A stretch of DNA of 64,000 nt from Saliniramus fredricksonii. Lineage in GTDB: Bacteria; Pseudomonadota; Alphaproteobacteria; Rhizobiales; Beijerinckiaceae. The translations under genes were made by a program, and so were the position numbers. The DNA lies in contig NZ_FMBM01000002.1 in NCBI RefSeq assembly GCF_900094735.1, positions 682,001 to 746,000 of the forward strand, given 5' to 3'. Below, in pieces: positions 19,523 to 28,942 of the stretch (position 1 is its first letter; every line of letters begins with the position of its first letter). Below the pieces are notes generated by a model, which was not told where the DNA came from, did no database searches, and worked only from the letters and a program-made list of their open reading frames with translations.

Positions 19523-21129
19523 AGATCGAACAACGAGCCCTGGCCGATCGCCGGTTTGCGCGCAGCGGGTTTGGTCGTGGCAGGCTTGGTCATGGCAGGC
19601 TTGGTCATGGCGTCTTTCGTGCCCGCTTGCTTCCGGCTCGCGGCTTTGGTGCTCTGGGCTCCAGTATCCGCATCGTCCGGTGCCGGCGGCTTCGCACCGG
19701 ATCCCGGGTCGGCACCATCGGTGATCTGCGCAGCGCGCGCGCCGTCATGGAAGGTGAGGATGACAGGATCATGCGTGCGCAAAGTGACGCCGTCGCGCAC
19801 CAGCGCGCCATCGCCATCCGTCACCAGCACGAAGCCGCGTTCGAGCGTCGCCTCATGGCTGTAACTGCGCAGCAGCGAAAAGCGGCTTTCCAACAACGCC
19901 CGGCGCTCGCGCAGGCCCGCCGCGTGGAGATAGCGCAGGCGCGCACCGAGATCGTCGAGGCGCGGGCGCAGCCGCGTGGTCAGGGCCGAGAGCGCCTGGC
20001 GCGGGCGCTCGCCGACAGCATCGAGCGCAGCGCGGGCGCGGGCCGCGGCGAGGCGCGGGGAGGCGCGCTCCAGCCGCTGCCCGATCTGCGAGAACCGCCG
20101 CTCCAGCCCCCGCGCATTGGCCCGCAAAGCCGCCGGCAGGCGCGCGCCGGCGAGATCGAGCCGCTGGCGCTTGGTGGACAGGATCTCGTCCGGCGTCGGC
20201 AGGGCGCGCGCCGCCGAGCGCAGATCCGCGCGCAGCCGCTCCAGCCGGCGCAGCATCGCATCCTCGTGGCGATGGGCGAGATCATGCACGGTGGCGAGCA
20301 GATCGAGCCGCACCGGCACCACCATTTCCGCCGCGCCCGTCGGCGTCGGCGCGCGCCGGTCGGCGACGAGGTCGATCAGCGTCCAGTCGGTCTCGTGACC
20401 GACGGCGGAGATGACGGGGATGGCGCTCCCGGCCACCGCATGCACCAGATCCTCGTCGTTGAACCCCCACAGATCCTCGATCGAGCCGCCGCCCCGGGCC
20501 ACGATGATCACGTCGGGACGCGGGATGGCGCCGCCGGGTTCGAGCGCATTGAACCCGCGCACGCCGGCTGCCACTTCCTCGCCGCTGGTCTCGCCCTGCA
20601 CGCGCACGGGCCAGACCAGGACGTGGCGCGGAAACCGGTCCTGCAGGCGATGCAGGATGTCGCGGATCACCGCCCCGGTCGGCGAGGTGACGACGCCGAT
20701 CACGCGCGGCAGATAGGGCAGGGGGCGCTTGCGTTCCGGCGCGAACAGGCCCTGCGCCTCGAGCTTGCGCTTGCGCTCGTCGAGCAGCGCCATCAGCGCG
20801 CCGACGCCGGCGGGTTCGATCGTGTCGATAATGATCTGATAACTGGATTTGCCGGCGAATGTGGTGATCCGCCCCGTGGCGACCACTTCCAGCCCCTCCT
20901 GCGGCTTGATGCGCAGGCGGCCATAGATCCCGCGCCAGATCACCGCGTCGATGCGCGCATTCTGATCCTTGAGCGAGAAATAGCAATGGCCCGAGGAATG
21001 CGGGCCGCGAAAGCCGGAAATCTCGCCGCGCAGGCGAACATGGCCGAACGCATCCTCGATGGTGCGCTTGAGCGCGCCGGAGAGTTCGGAGACGGTAAAT
21101 TCGGCGGCATTGGAGACAGGCTGGTTCAT
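19519..21129 (-). CDS. xseA: Exodeoxyribonuclease VII large subunit
   Basis: Catalytic subunit (536 residues) of exonuclease VII, which degrades single-stranded DNA from both ends. The N-terminal OB-fold carries FTVSELSGALKRTIEDAFGHVRLRGEISGF. The catalytic domain shows VIGVVTSPTGAVIRDILHR, DVIIVARGGGSIEDLWGFNDE and PVISAVGHETDWTL. A long coiled coil follows, then a C-terminal extension with alanine/lysine/proline repeats ending GQGSLFDL, where the extra tail makes it longer than the E. coli protein (about 456 residues). Start ATG at 21129 after AAGGAA; upstream in-frame codons as far as 21624 look non-coding. xseB is not in this window. Confidence 0.95.
   Translation of the reverse strand: MNQPVSNAAEFTVSELSGALKRTIEDAFGHVRLRGEISGFRGPHSSGHCYFSLKDQNARIDAVIWRGIYGRLRIKPQEGLEVVATGRITTFAGKSSYQIIIDTIEPAGVGALMALLDERKRKLEAQGLFAPERKRPLPYLPRVIGVVTSPTGAVIRDILHRLQDRFPRHVLVWPVRVQGETSGEEVAAGVRGFNALEPGGAIPRPDVIIVARGGGSIEDLWGFNDEDLVHAVAGSAIPVISAVGHETDWTLIDLVADRRAPTPTGAAEMVVPVRLDLLATVHDLAHRHEDAMLRRLERLRADLRSAARALPTPDEILSTKRQRLDLAGARLPAALRANARGLERRFSQIGQRLERASPRLAAARARAALDAVGERPRQALSALTTRLRPRLDDLGARLRYLHAAGLRERRALLESRFSLLRSYSHEATLERGFVLVTDGDGALVRDGVTLRTHDPVILTFHDGARAAQITDGADPGSGAKPPAPDDADTGAQSTKAASRKQAGTKDAMTKPAMTKPATTKPAARKPAIGQGSLFDL
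19568..19612 (-). repeat. 15-bp tandem repeat inside xseA
   Basis: Three near-identical 15-base units (GGCTTGGTCATGGCA in the second copy on the plus strand) encode repeated Met/Thr-Thr-Lys-Pro-Ala at the C-terminal tail of XseA. The units stay in frame, so copy-number change would lengthen or shorten the tail by five residues at a time. Confidence 0.8.
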
Positions 21130-21332
21130 GCTTTCCTTGTAGCGCAGATTCGGGGGCGAATGAAAATCACCGGCGTGAGAATTCTGGCGCGAAAACCCTG
21201 AGTGAAAACCCTGATCGTGGTCTCCGGGGGGCAGGACTCGCTTGATCCCCTCCTTCCGTTGGGGCAATCTTCCACGGTCAGACAGGGCGCGAACGTCCCG
21301 GCTGATCGGGGGGCGCAACATTGGAGGGCGCC

Positions 21333-21554
21333 ATGCCGTTGTTTCGCGTACGATTTCTGAAACGTGTCTGTGACGCGACCGGGCACGAAGCACTGATCTG
21401 CCAACGCTGGTTCGATGTCCAGGCCGAATGCGAGGCTGGCGCTGTCGATGATGCGCAGGGGCAGTTCCGGCAGCTGGAACGGATTCCTGACTGGCGCCTG
21501 CGTGCCGATCAGGTCGAGGCCGAGACGCTCGACCATGCCCAAAACCGTGCGTGA
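21333..21554 (+). CDS. Small conserved protein, unknown function
   Basis: Encodes 73 residues beginning MPLFRVRFLKRVCDATGHE, with RWFDVQAECEAGAVDDAQ and WRLRADQVEAE following. The pattern looks like a small soluble alpha/beta protein, and I recall similar short proteins across Hyphomicrobiales without assigned function. The ATG at 21333 follows TTGGAGGGCGCC, a good ribosome site; a TTG at 21321 is a possible earlier start. It lies between xseA and the P1 peptidase gene, opposite in strand to both. Confidence 0.65.
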   Translation: MPLFRVRFLKRVCDATGHEALICQRWFDVQAECEAGAVDDAQGQFRQLERIPDWRLRADQVEAETLDHAQNRA

Positions 21555-21580
21555 CGCATTGCGGTATCGGGCACGCACCG

Positions 21581-22615
21581 TCAACCGCCGAAGCGATCCC
21601 GCCAGGCGGGAAGGGCGCCCTCATGGGGAAGAGATGTCGCCGTGAACACGCCGCGCGCGATCGCGCGGGCCAGGACGTTGGCCGCCATGGCGCCGATCAT
21701 GGTCAGATCCTGAACCGGGTCGGCAAGTGGACGCGCCCCTGTCGCGGCGGCGAAGATCGTATCGCCATCGAAGGGCGCGTGGGTGACGTCGAGCGCGCGG
21801 GCGAGTCCGTCATTCGCGGCGATGGCGACATGCGTGGCCTGCGCCTTGGTCAGGGCGGCATCGGTCGCGATGATGGCGAGGGTGGTGCCCGGTTGCGGCC
21901 CGCCCTTCCAATGCGGGCGATGACGGGCGCCGGGCGGTGTCAGTGGCCAGCCGAGCCCGCCGAACTCGTCGCCGATTTCGAGCCCGCCCGCCCAGAAATG
22001 CGGCCCGCCTTCGATTAATGTCGAGCCCACAGCGTTCACCACCGCGAGCGCCGCCACCATGTGACCGCTCGCGAGCCGTACCGAGGCGGAGCCGACGCCG
22101 CCTTTCAGGTCGACCGTCGTCGCCCCGTATCCCGCGCCGACCGAGCCGAGCGCCACCCGCGCGCCAGCATCCTCGCAGGCCGTATAAGCGAGTTCGCGAT
22201 AGGGCGGGTAGCGGCCCCAATCCTTGTCGCCGCCATTGAGCAGATCGAAACAGATCGCCTGTGGCACGATCGGGATCAGCGCCGCGCCGAGGCGGAAACC
22301 GATACCGCGTGCTCGCAGCCAGGCCTGGACCCCCGAAGCTGCGTCGAGTCCGTATCCCGAGCCGCCGGAGAGGACGAGTGCGTGGACGGTCTCTACCGTG
22401 GCATCGGGCGCCAGGGCGGCAAGATCGCGCCCTGCCGAAGCACCGCCGAGCGCCGAGGTGCCGACGGTGGCCGGTTCGTCGAAAAGCACGACGCTGACCC
22501 CCGAGGCGAGTGCCGTGTCATGGGCTTGGCCGAGGCGCAGACCGGGAATATCGGCGAGGCTGTTGGTCGGCCCGGTGAGGCTCGTCGGCAGGCCTGTTTC
22601 GCTGCGCTGCGTCAT
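21581..22615 (-). CDS. P1 family peptidase (DmpA/NylC-like, S58)
   Basis: N-terminal-nucleophile hydrolase of 344 residues. ADIPGLRLGQAHD near the start, HALVLSGGSGYGLDAASGVQ, and PGTTLAIIATDAALTKAQA are the landmark stretches of the DmpA/NylC family. Members cleave themselves just before a Ser/Thr in the last segment to expose the nucleophile; here the Thr pair after PG is the likely site (inference from alignment in memory). Known members act as aminopeptidases or on amide oligomers such as nylon-6 dimers. Start ATG at 22615 with AAGGGG nine bases upstream. Divergent from ccdA with 130 bases between. Confidence 0.88.
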   Translation of the reverse strand: MTQRSETGLPTSLTGPTNSLADIPGLRLGQAHDTALASGVSVVLFDEPATVGTSALGGASAGRDLAALAPDATVETVHALVLSGGSGYGLDAASGVQAWLRARGIGFRLGAALIPIVPQAICFDLLNGGDKDWGRYPPYRELAYTACEDAGARVALGSVGAGYGATTVDLKGGVGSASVRLASGHMVAALAVVNAVGSTLIEGGPHFWAGGLEIGDEFGGLGWPLTPPGARHRPHWKGGPQPGTTLAIIATDAALTKAQATHVAIAANDGLARALDVTHAPFDGDTIFAAATGARPLADPVQDLTMIGAMAANVLARAIARGVFTATSLPHEGALPAWRDRFGG

Positions 22616-22745
22616 CCTGATGCGCCCCTTATTGATCTTTCCCAATGGAACCGTGTCGCAAACAGTCTATCACGCAGGATCACGAGGCCGCGAGAGCGTG
22701 CCGTGGTGGCTTTTCCTGCGCGTGATCGGGAGCTAGAAGCGGGGC

Positions 22746-23474
22746 ATGATGGAAATTTCGATACTGGCCGCCCTCACCGGCGGATTGATCAGCTTCCTGT
22801 CGCCCTGCGTGCTGCCGCTGGTGCCGCCCTACATGACCTATCTGGCCGGCGCCTCGCTGGATCAGATCGAGGATTCGGATGATCCGGAATTGCGTAAACG
22901 GGCGATCAGAACGGCGATCGTGTTCGTTCTGGGATTCACCACCGTCTTCACCCTGCTCGGTGCCACGGCTTCCGCCCTGGGGCAGCTGGTGCGGCAATAC
23001 ATGGATCTGTTCGGCATCGTTGCCGGGGTCATCATCATCCTGATGGGTTTGCACTTCCTCGGCGTCTTCCGCATCGCCTTGCTCTATCGCGAGGCGCGTT
23101 TCCAGGGCGGTTCGAATGTCGGCCTCTGGGGTGCCTATGTGATGGGGCTCGCCTTCGCCTTTGGCTGGACGCCCTGCATCGGCCCGATCCTCGCCGCCAT
23201 CCTCGCGGTTGCGGGGACGGAGCAGAGCGTGGCGCAGGGCGCCTTCCTGCTGATGGTCTATTCCGCCGGGATGGGCATTCCCTTCATCCTCGCCGCCTTC
23301 GCGATGCGGCCCTTCGTGAATTTCCTCAAACGCATGAAGAGCCGTTTCGGCATGGTCGAGAAGGCGATGGGCGGCTTGCTCGTTCTCACCGGAATCGCAT
23401 TCCTGACCGGCGGTATCGAGATGATGGCCTTCTGGATGCTGGAGACTTTCCCCGTGCTCGGGCGTCTGGGCTGA
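22746..23474 (+). CDS. ccdA: Cytochrome c biogenesis protein CcdA
   Basis: Membrane protein of 242 residues with six hydrophobic segments that carries reducing equivalents from thioredoxin to the periplasm for cytochrome c maturation. The two redox cysteines sit in LSPCVLPLVPP (Cys21) and GWTPCIGPIL (Cys144), each at the inner end of a helix as in the family. Two ATGs in tandem (22746, 22749) serve as start. It lies just upstream of regB on the same strand (54 bases between), linking disulfide/cytochrome biogenesis to redox signalling. Confidence 0.93.
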   Translation: MMEISILAALTGGLISFLSPCVLPLVPPYMTYLAGASLDQIEDSDDPELRKRAIRTAIVFVLGFTTVFTLLGATASALGQLVRQYMDLFGIVAGVIIILMGLHFLGVFRIALLYREARFQGGSNVGLWGAYVMGLAFAFGWTPCIGPILAAILAVAGTEQSVAQGAFLLMVYSAGMGIPFILAAFAMRPFVNFLKRMKSRFGMVEKAMGGLLVLTGIAFLTGGIEMMAFWMLETFPVLGRLG

Positions 23475-23528
23475 TTTTCGCGCAAAGGCCATCCCCATCC
23501 CCCGCGCATGCGCTAGATTGTGGGCGTG

Positions 23529-24941
23529 ATGAGTTACGATCCGCAAGATCTCAGCCTGAATGCCCGGCGTCTGCGTCTCGATACGCTGGTGCGTCTGCGC
23601 TGGCTCGCCGTGACCGGGCAGAGCCTCGCGGTGTTCGGCGTGCATTTCGGGCTCGGCTATACGCTGCCCTTCGCCGCCTGCCTCACGCTGATCGGTCTCT
23701 CGGCGGTCCTCAACATCGCCATCCGCATCCGCTATCCCGCGAGCCATCGCCTGCACGATGATACGGCGACGGGCCTGCTTGCCTTCGACATCGTCCAGCT
23801 CGCCTTGCTGCTCTTCCTCACCGGCGGATTGCAGAATCCCTTCAGCCTGCTCTTCCTCGCCCCCGTCCTGATTTCGGCGACGGCCCTGCCGCCTTTGCGC
23901 ACGCTGTTTCTGGGGTTGCTTGCCGTAGGCTGCGCGACGCTGCTGGCGCTCGCGCATCTGCCATTGCCCTGGATACCGGGCGAGACTTTCCAGATGCCGT
24001 TTCTCTATATCAGCGGCAAATGGTTCGCGATCCTGCTCGGCGCCGCCTTCATCGGCGTCTATGCCTGGCGCATCGCGGAGGAGGGACGCCAGCTCGCGCA
24101 GGCGCTGGCCGCGACGGAGCTGGTCCTCGCGCGCGAGCAGCATCTCTCCCAGATCGACGGACTCGCCGCTGCCGCCGCGCATGAACTGGGAACGCCGCTC
24201 GCGACGATCACCGTCGTCGCCAAGGAGCTCGCCCGGCGCGCCCCGGCGGATACGGAGACGGCGGAGGATCTCGCCCTGTTGCGCGATCAGGCCGAGCGCT
24301 GCCGCGCCATCCTCGGCAAGCTGACCTCGCTGAGTGCGGAGGACAAACGCGGGTTTCTGGAGCGAATCACCTTGGGGCATCTGATCGAGGAGATCGTCGA
24401 TCCGCAGCGCGGTATCGGTGTGCCGCTGCATGTCGATATCCGGGGTGAGGGCGCCGAGCCCTATTGCCAGCGCAATGCCGGGCTGATCTACGGTCTGGCC
24501 AATCTGATCGACAACGCCGTCGATTTTGCCGATTCCGACGTGCATGTGATCGCGCGCTGGGATGCGCGCGAGGTGCGCGTCGAGATTCACGATGACGGGC
24601 CCGGTATTCGCCCCGATATCCTGTTGCGGCTGGGCGAGCCCTATGTGACGAGCCGGGGCGCGGACAAACGCGGGCGCGGCGAGCGCATGCAGGGTCACGG
24701 GCTGGGGGTCTTCATCGCCAAGACGCTGATCGAGCGCACCGGCGCGCAACTCACACTCACCAACCAGCCCGCGCCAGGGCACGGCGCGATCGCGCGCATC
24801 CTCTGGCGGCGCGAAACTTTCGAATGGCGTGATCCCGCTTTCGACATGCAGGAACTGGATAACGCGCCCGATGAGCCTATTTTGGAATCGGAACAGGTTT
24901 TCGGCACGCGCGGGTCATCGGATCGCGATCCCCGCACGTAA
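23529..24941 (+). CDS. regB: Redox sensor histidine kinase RegB/PrrB/ActS
   Basis: Membrane histidine kinase of 470 residues that senses the redox state of the quinone pool. Six N-terminal membrane helices include the ubiquinone-binding heptad GGLQNPF (residues 99-105). The H-box AAAAHELGTPLATI places the phosphorylated His at 218. The redox-active cysteine is in LRDQAERCRAILGKL at residue 258, and the ATP-binding lid has DDGPGI and GHGLGVFIAKTLIERTGA. All features needed for redox control are therefore kept. Start ATG at 23529; GTG codons at 23520 and 23526 are alternatives and no clear ribosome site decides. The cognate regulator follows after 65 bases. Confidence 0.93.
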   Translation: MSYDPQDLSLNARRLRLDTLVRLRWLAVTGQSLAVFGVHFGLGYTLPFAACLTLIGLSAVLNIAIRIRYPASHRLHDDTATGLLAFDIVQLALLLFLTGGLQNPFSLLFLAPVLISATALPPLRTLFLGLLAVGCATLLALAHLPLPWIPGETFQMPFLYISGKWFAILLGAAFIGVYAWRIAEEGRQLAQALAATELVLAREQHLSQIDGLAAAAAHELGTPLATITVVAKELARRAPADTETAEDLALLRDQAERCRAILGKLTSLSAEDKRGFLERITLGHLIEEIVDPQRGIGVPLHVDIRGEGAEPYCQRNAGLIYGLANLIDNAVDFADSDVHVIARWDAREVRVEIHDDGPGIRPDILLRLGEPYVTSRGADKRGRGERMQGHGLGVFIAKTLIERTGAQLTLTNQPAPGHGAIARILWRRETFEWRDPAFDMQELDNAPDEPILESEQVFGTRGSSDRDPRT

Positions 24942-25006
24942 TTCGAACGAGGGCGGCGCTCGCGCATCGAAAGCCGGCAGAGCGCGCCTTGAGACGAGGA
25001 GAGAGA

Positions 25007-25573
25007 ATGATGATCGAGGCCGAAATCGAGCGGGATGCCGTGATCGAAGGAGATAACGCGCTGCTCATCGTCGATGACGACCGCCCGTTCTCGACGCGCC
25101 TGGCCCGCGCCATGGAGAGCCGTGGCTATCGGGTGACCGTCGCCGAGAGCGTGGCCGAGGGCATCGCGCAGGTTGACGCCGCGCCCCCCGCTTTCGCCAT
25201 CATCGACATGCGCCTCGGCGACGGAAACGGGCTCGAGGTGATCACCCGGCTGAAGGAGCGGCGTCCGGAAGCGCGCGGTGTCGTGCTCACCGGCTACGGC
25301 AATATCGCCACGGCGGTGACAGCCGTGAAGATGGGCGCTTTCGATTACCTCGCCAAGCCGGCGGATGCGGACGAGATCGATGCCGCGCTCAAGGCCGGTC
25401 CGGAGGGGCGCGCCGATCCGCCGGAGAATCCGATGTCGGCTGATCGCGTGCGCTGGGAGCATATCCAGCGCGTCTATGAACTGTGCGGACGCAACGTCTC
25501 CGAGACCGCACGCCGGCTCAACATGCACCGCCGCACGCTGCAGCGCATCCTGGCCAAACGCGCTCCGCGCTGA
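25007..25573 (+). CDS. regA: Response regulator RegA/PrrA/ActR
   Basis: Partner of RegB, 188 residues. The receiver domain has the acidic pocket DDD (23-25), the phosphorylated Asp67 in IIDMRLGDGNGLE, Thr95 and Lys117 in YLAKPAD. A proline-rich linker leads to a Fis-type helix-turn-helix (RVRWEHIQRVYELCGRNVSETARRLNMHRRTLQR), the conserved DNA-binding end of this family. In relatives it controls photosynthesis, CO2 and nitrogen fixation, hydrogenases and respiratory oxidases. Start ATG at 25007 after GGAGAGAGA; a second ATG follows at 25010. Confidence 0.95.
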   Translation: MMIEAEIERDAVIEGDNALLIVDDDRPFSTRLARAMESRGYRVTVAESVAEGIAQVDAAPPAFAIIDMRLGDGNGLEVITRLKERRPEARGVVLTGYGNIATAVTAVKMGAFDYLAKPADADEIDAALKAGPEGRADPPENPMSADRVRWEHIQRVYELCGRNVSETARRLNMHRRTLQRILAKRAPR

Positions 25574-25581
25574 CGCCTTCG

Positions 25582-27234
25582 TCAGGAGAGGCGTTCGCGT
25601 TTCAGCCGGATTCCGGCGGCGTCGCGATCGAAAGTGTCGGGCGTCACGCCGTCATGGCGCAACGCGTGTTTCTGCAGCTTGCCACTGGCGGTCTTGGGCA
25701 GATCCCGTGTCACGCGGATATAGCGGGGCACCATGAAATGCGGCACGCGCTCGGCCAGAAACGCGACCAGTTCCGCCGCGTCGATGGTTTTACCTTCCAC
25801 GGGGGTGACGATGGCGAGGACGTCGTCCTCGGTCTCGTCGCTCGCCACCGCCACCGCCACCGCTTCGCGCACGGCAGGATGGGCGGTGATCTCGGCTTCG
25901 AGCGCGAAGGATGAAATATTCTCTCCGCGCCTTCGGATCACGTCCTTGATGCGATCGACGAAGAAGTACCGGCCCTGATCGTCCCGCCGGAACGCATCTC
26001 CCGTGTGGAACCAGCCGTTTCGCATGGATTCGGCCGTGGCCTGCGGGTTGCGGTAATAACCCGCGAACAGCGCCCAGGGGCGGTGCGAGCGGATCACCAG
26101 TTCGCCGATGCCGCCGCTTGCGACGGGGATGTCGTTCTCGTCGACGATACGCAGTTCGAAGGGCGCACGCGGCATCCCTGCAAGGCCCGCATCATTGCCG
26201 TCTTCTCCGATCCCCGGTCCCGCGATGAGGGGGCTCGCGATCTCGGTCATGTTGTAGACCGTGTAGAGCGCGGCACCGAAACGCGCGCGGAAACGCGGGG
26301 CGTCTTCGCCGAAGGGGACGATATAGACCTTCGCGAGCGGGTGGTCGCGATCCTTCGCATCAGCCGGCGCCTTGAGCAGGAAATTCGCCATCACGCCGAG
26401 CAGCAGCACCACCGTGGAGCCGGTATCGCGGATTGCCTGCCAGAAATCACCCGTGCGGAATTCCGGAATCATCGCCATGGTCGCGCTGCGGGCGAGGCTC
26501 GCATGGACATAGAGCGTGCTGCCGCAGTGGAAGATCGGCCCGGCGATCATGCAGCAATCATCGGGCCCGATCGCCTCGATGGCTTCCGGCCCCATCGTGT
26601 AATGCTGGATATAGGTGAAGAGCACGCCTTTGGGTGCGCCGGTCGTGCCGGAGGTATACATCACCGCCTGCACGTCGAAGGGCCGGATCGGCGCTTCGAG
26701 CGCGAGGGCGGTCTCATCGATGCCGACCGGGTCGCGCAGGGGGGCGATGGTGAGGCCGGCAATGGCGGTGGGTTCACCATCGCCCGCGACCGTCAGGACA
26801 TCGCGCAGGGCACCGTGATCGATCTCGCGCAGCCGGGCGACCAGGGTGGGATGGGCGATCATCAGGCGGGCATCGGCATTGTCGAGGATCTGCGCCAGGG
26901 ATTGCCCGCGCGCGGCGGTGTTCAGCGGGATGTAGACGGCGCCGAGATAGTTGATCGCAAACCAGGTCACGAGCAGATCCGGGCCGTTGCCCATCCAGCA
27001 CAGCACATGCGCCCCCTGACGGATGCCGGCCTGCGCGAGGGCGCAAGCGCGTGCGCGCACGCGGTCGAGGAGTTCGCCGTAGCTCCACACTTCCGGCGCG
27101 CGCTCGCGCCCGTGCCAGAAACGGATGCAATCGCGCTCGGGATGCGTGCGCGCACGGTCTTCGAGCATGTCGCGCAGGACGCAGTCTTCGCGCGGCGGTA
27201 CGGCATCCGGCGCAATCGGCGTCAAGCCTGCCAT
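25582..27234 (-). CDS. ATP-dependent acyl-CoA ligase (CaiC-like)
   Basis: Adenylate-forming ligase of 550 residues. VMYTSGTTGAPKGVLFTY (near residue 190), the YNMTEIASP motif, FHTGDAFRRDDQGRYFFVDRIKD and the terminal PKTASGKLQK with the catalytic lysine are complete. The overall pattern, including GPIFHCGSTLYVHASL, resembles crotonobetaine/carnitine-CoA ligases and similar ATP-dependent acyl-CoA ligases of alphaproteobacteria; the true acid is not known. Start ATG at 27234 after GGGAGAG; a further 76 upstream in-frame codons look non-coding. It is convergent with regA (8 bases between stops) and divergent from nnrU. Confidence 0.88.
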   Translation of the reverse strand: MAGLTPIAPDAVPPREDCVLRDMLEDRARTHPERDCIRFWHGRERAPEVWSYGELLDRVRARACALAQAGIRQGAHVLCWMGNGPDLLVTWFAINYLGAVYIPLNTAARGQSLAQILDNADARLMIAHPTLVARLREIDHGALRDVLTVAGDGEPTAIAGLTIAPLRDPVGIDETALALEAPIRPFDVQAVMYTSGTTGAPKGVLFTYIQHYTMGPEAIEAIGPDDCCMIAGPIFHCGSTLYVHASLARSATMAMIPEFRTGDFWQAIRDTGSTVVLLLGVMANFLLKAPADAKDRDHPLAKVYIVPFGEDAPRFRARFGAALYTVYNMTEIASPLIAGPGIGEDGNDAGLAGMPRAPFELRIVDENDIPVASGGIGELVIRSHRPWALFAGYYRNPQATAESMRNGWFHTGDAFRRDDQGRYFFVDRIKDVIRRRGENISSFALEAEITAHPAVREAVAVAVASDETEDDVLAIVTPVEGKTIDAAELVAFLAERVPHFMVPRYIRVTRDLPKTASGKLQKHALRHDGVTPDTFDRDAAGIRLKRERLS

Positions 27235-27486
27235 GGTATCTCTCCCGATTTCATTCTCGTCGCGACCGCGACGCGCTCTCGGGCGGCGCCGCGATGCGCT
27301 TCTGGGCGCCGACAGGCAAACGCGAGCAGCGTGCCGCTGTCCAGCGCGCGCATACAAGCCGGGTCTGGGGATTTTGGGCAGGCGAACCCGTCCGTCAGCG
27401 CTGGCCTGCTTGCCTGCGCCGTTTTTGCGGTCGCAAAGCCGGGGTTTCCGCGTTAGAAGCATTGCATTCGGGATCCGGAGGAACAG

Positions 27487-28074
27487 ATGGCGTTATTGAT
27501 TCTCGGGCTGGTGCTCTTCATCGGCGTCCACAGCTTCACGATGATGCGTGAACGGCGCGCGGCGGTGATCGCGAAGTTGGGTCTGAACGGTTACAAGGGC
27601 GTTTATTCGGCTCTGGCACTGCTCGGTTTCGTTCTGATCGTGATCGGTTTTGCGCAATACCGCGCTGACGGCTATATCCAGATCTGGTGGCCACCGATCT
27701 GGACACAGCATCTCGCGGCCTTGCTCGTTCTGTTCTCCTTCATCCTCCTGCCGGCCGCCTATATGCCCGGCTATATCAAGGCGAAGGCGAAGCACCCGAT
27801 GCTCGCTGCGGTGAAGATCTGGGCGCTGGCGCATCTGCTCGCCAATGGCGATCTCGGTTCGATCATTCTTTTCGGTTCGCTGCTTGCCTGGGCCGTGGTC
27901 GCACGGATTTCGGTAAAGCGGCGCAAGGATGCACCCTCCGCCGTCAGCGCGCCGGTGACCCGTCCGCAGGCGAAATACGACCTGATCGCGCTGGTGATCG
28001 GGCTCGTCGCCTATGTCGCATTCGCCTTCTGGCTGCATTATCTGCTGATCGGGGTGCCCGTCTTCACGGCCTGA
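27487..28074 (+). CDS. nnrU: NnrU family membrane protein
   Basis: Integral membrane protein of 195 residues, about six helices. [29 protein letters not shown] at the N-terminus and [24 protein letters not shown] are the conserved NnrU segments. In denitrifiers nnrU lies by nitrite/nitric-oxide reductase genes and affects their expression or activity; many non-denitrifiers also carry homologues, and this copy is not near denitrification genes. Distant kinship to the heme-biosynthetic isomerase family has been noted for NnrU-like proteins. GGAGG lies before the ATG at 27487. panB begins 10 bases after its stop, so the two are cotranscribed. Confidence 0.85.
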   Translation: MALLILGLVLFIGVHSFTMMRERRAAVIAKLGLNGYKGVYSALALLGFVLIVIGFAQYRADGYIQIWWPPIWTQHLAALLVLFSFILLPAAYMPGYIKAKAKHPMLAAVKIWALAHLLANGDLGSIILFGSLLAWAVVARISVKRRKDAPSAVSAPVTRPQAKYDLIALVIGLVAYVAFAFWLHYLLIGVPVFTA

Positions 28075-28084
28075 GGAGAACGTC

Positions 28085-28927
28085 ATGTCGGCACAATCGG
28101 CCAACCGCCGGCTCACGGCGCCGGACATCGCCGCGCGCAAAGGCGATGCCGAAGCTGCGCCGATCGTCGCGCTCACCGCCTATACGGCACCAATGGCGCG
28201 GCTCGTCGATCAGGTGGCGGATGTCATTCTCGTCGGCGATTCGCTCGGCATGGTGGTGTATGGCTACGATTCGACCCTGCCGGTGACTGTCGACATGATG
28301 ATCCTGCATGCGCAGGCGGTGATGCGCGCCTCGACGCGGGCCCTGGTCGTGGTCGATCTGCCCTTCGCTGCCTATGAGGCCGGTCCCGTGCAGGCTTTCG
28401 AGGCGGCGGCGCGGATCATGAAGGAGACCGGCTGCGGCGCGGTGAAGCTCGAGGGCGGGGCGCATATGGCGGAGACCGTGCGCTTCATCACGCAAAGGGG
28501 CATTCCGGTGATGGGTCATACCGGGCTCACGCCGCAAGCGATCGCAACGCTGGGAAGCTTTCGCGCGCAGGGGCGCGAGCGGGCGCAATGGCCGCAGATG
28601 ATTGCCGATGCGCAGGCGATTGCCGAGGCCGGCGCCTTCTCCGTTGTGGTCGAAGCCGTGGCCGAGCCGCTCGCGGTGGAGATCACGAAAGCCGTGCATG
28701 TGCCTGTCATCGGCATCGGGGCTTCGGCGCAATGCGACGGGCAGATCCTCGTGCTCGACGACATGCTGGGGCTCACCCCGCGCACACCGAAATTCGTCAG
28801 GCGCTATGCCGAGATCGGGGCGCAGGCCGAGCGGGCGCTTGCCGATTATGCGCAGGAGGTGCGTGAGCGGCGCTTTCCGTCGCCGCAGCAGACCTATCCC
28901 GAACGCAAGGGCGATCAGAAAGCCTGA
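28085..28927 (+). CDS. panB: 3-methyl-2-oxobutanoate hydroxymethyltransferase
   Basis: First committed enzyme of pantothenate (CoA) biosynthesis; it moves a hydroxymethyl group from methylene-tetrahydrofolate to 2-oxoisovalerate to give ketopantoate. Length 280 is normal. Metal and substrate motifs are present: [21 protein letters not shown] with the metal-binding Asp, [20 protein letters not shown]-like [42 protein letters not shown]. The gene is directly behind nnrU (GGAGAACGTC before its ATG). panC is not adjacent. Confidence 0.96.
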   Translation: MSAQSANRRLTAPDIAARKGDAEAAPIVALTAYTAPMARLVDQVADVILVGDSLGMVVYGYDSTLPVTVDMMILHAQAVMRASTRALVVVDLPFAAYEAGPVQAFEAAARIMKETGCGAVKLEGGAHMAETVRFITQRGIPVMGHTGLTPQAIATLGSFRAQGRERAQWPQMIADAQAIAEAGAFSVVVEAVAEPLAVEITKAVHVPVIGIGASAQCDGQILVLDDMLGLTPRTPKFVRRYAEIGAQAERALADYAQEVRERRFPSPQQTYPERKGDQKA

Positions 28928-28942
28928 GCCAGGCCGATCCCG

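Noticed and set aside
22680-24782. 700-codon frame opposite ccdA and regB
   Set aside because: Shadow frame; charged low-complexity product, whereas the plus strand shows intact CcdA and RegB motifs.
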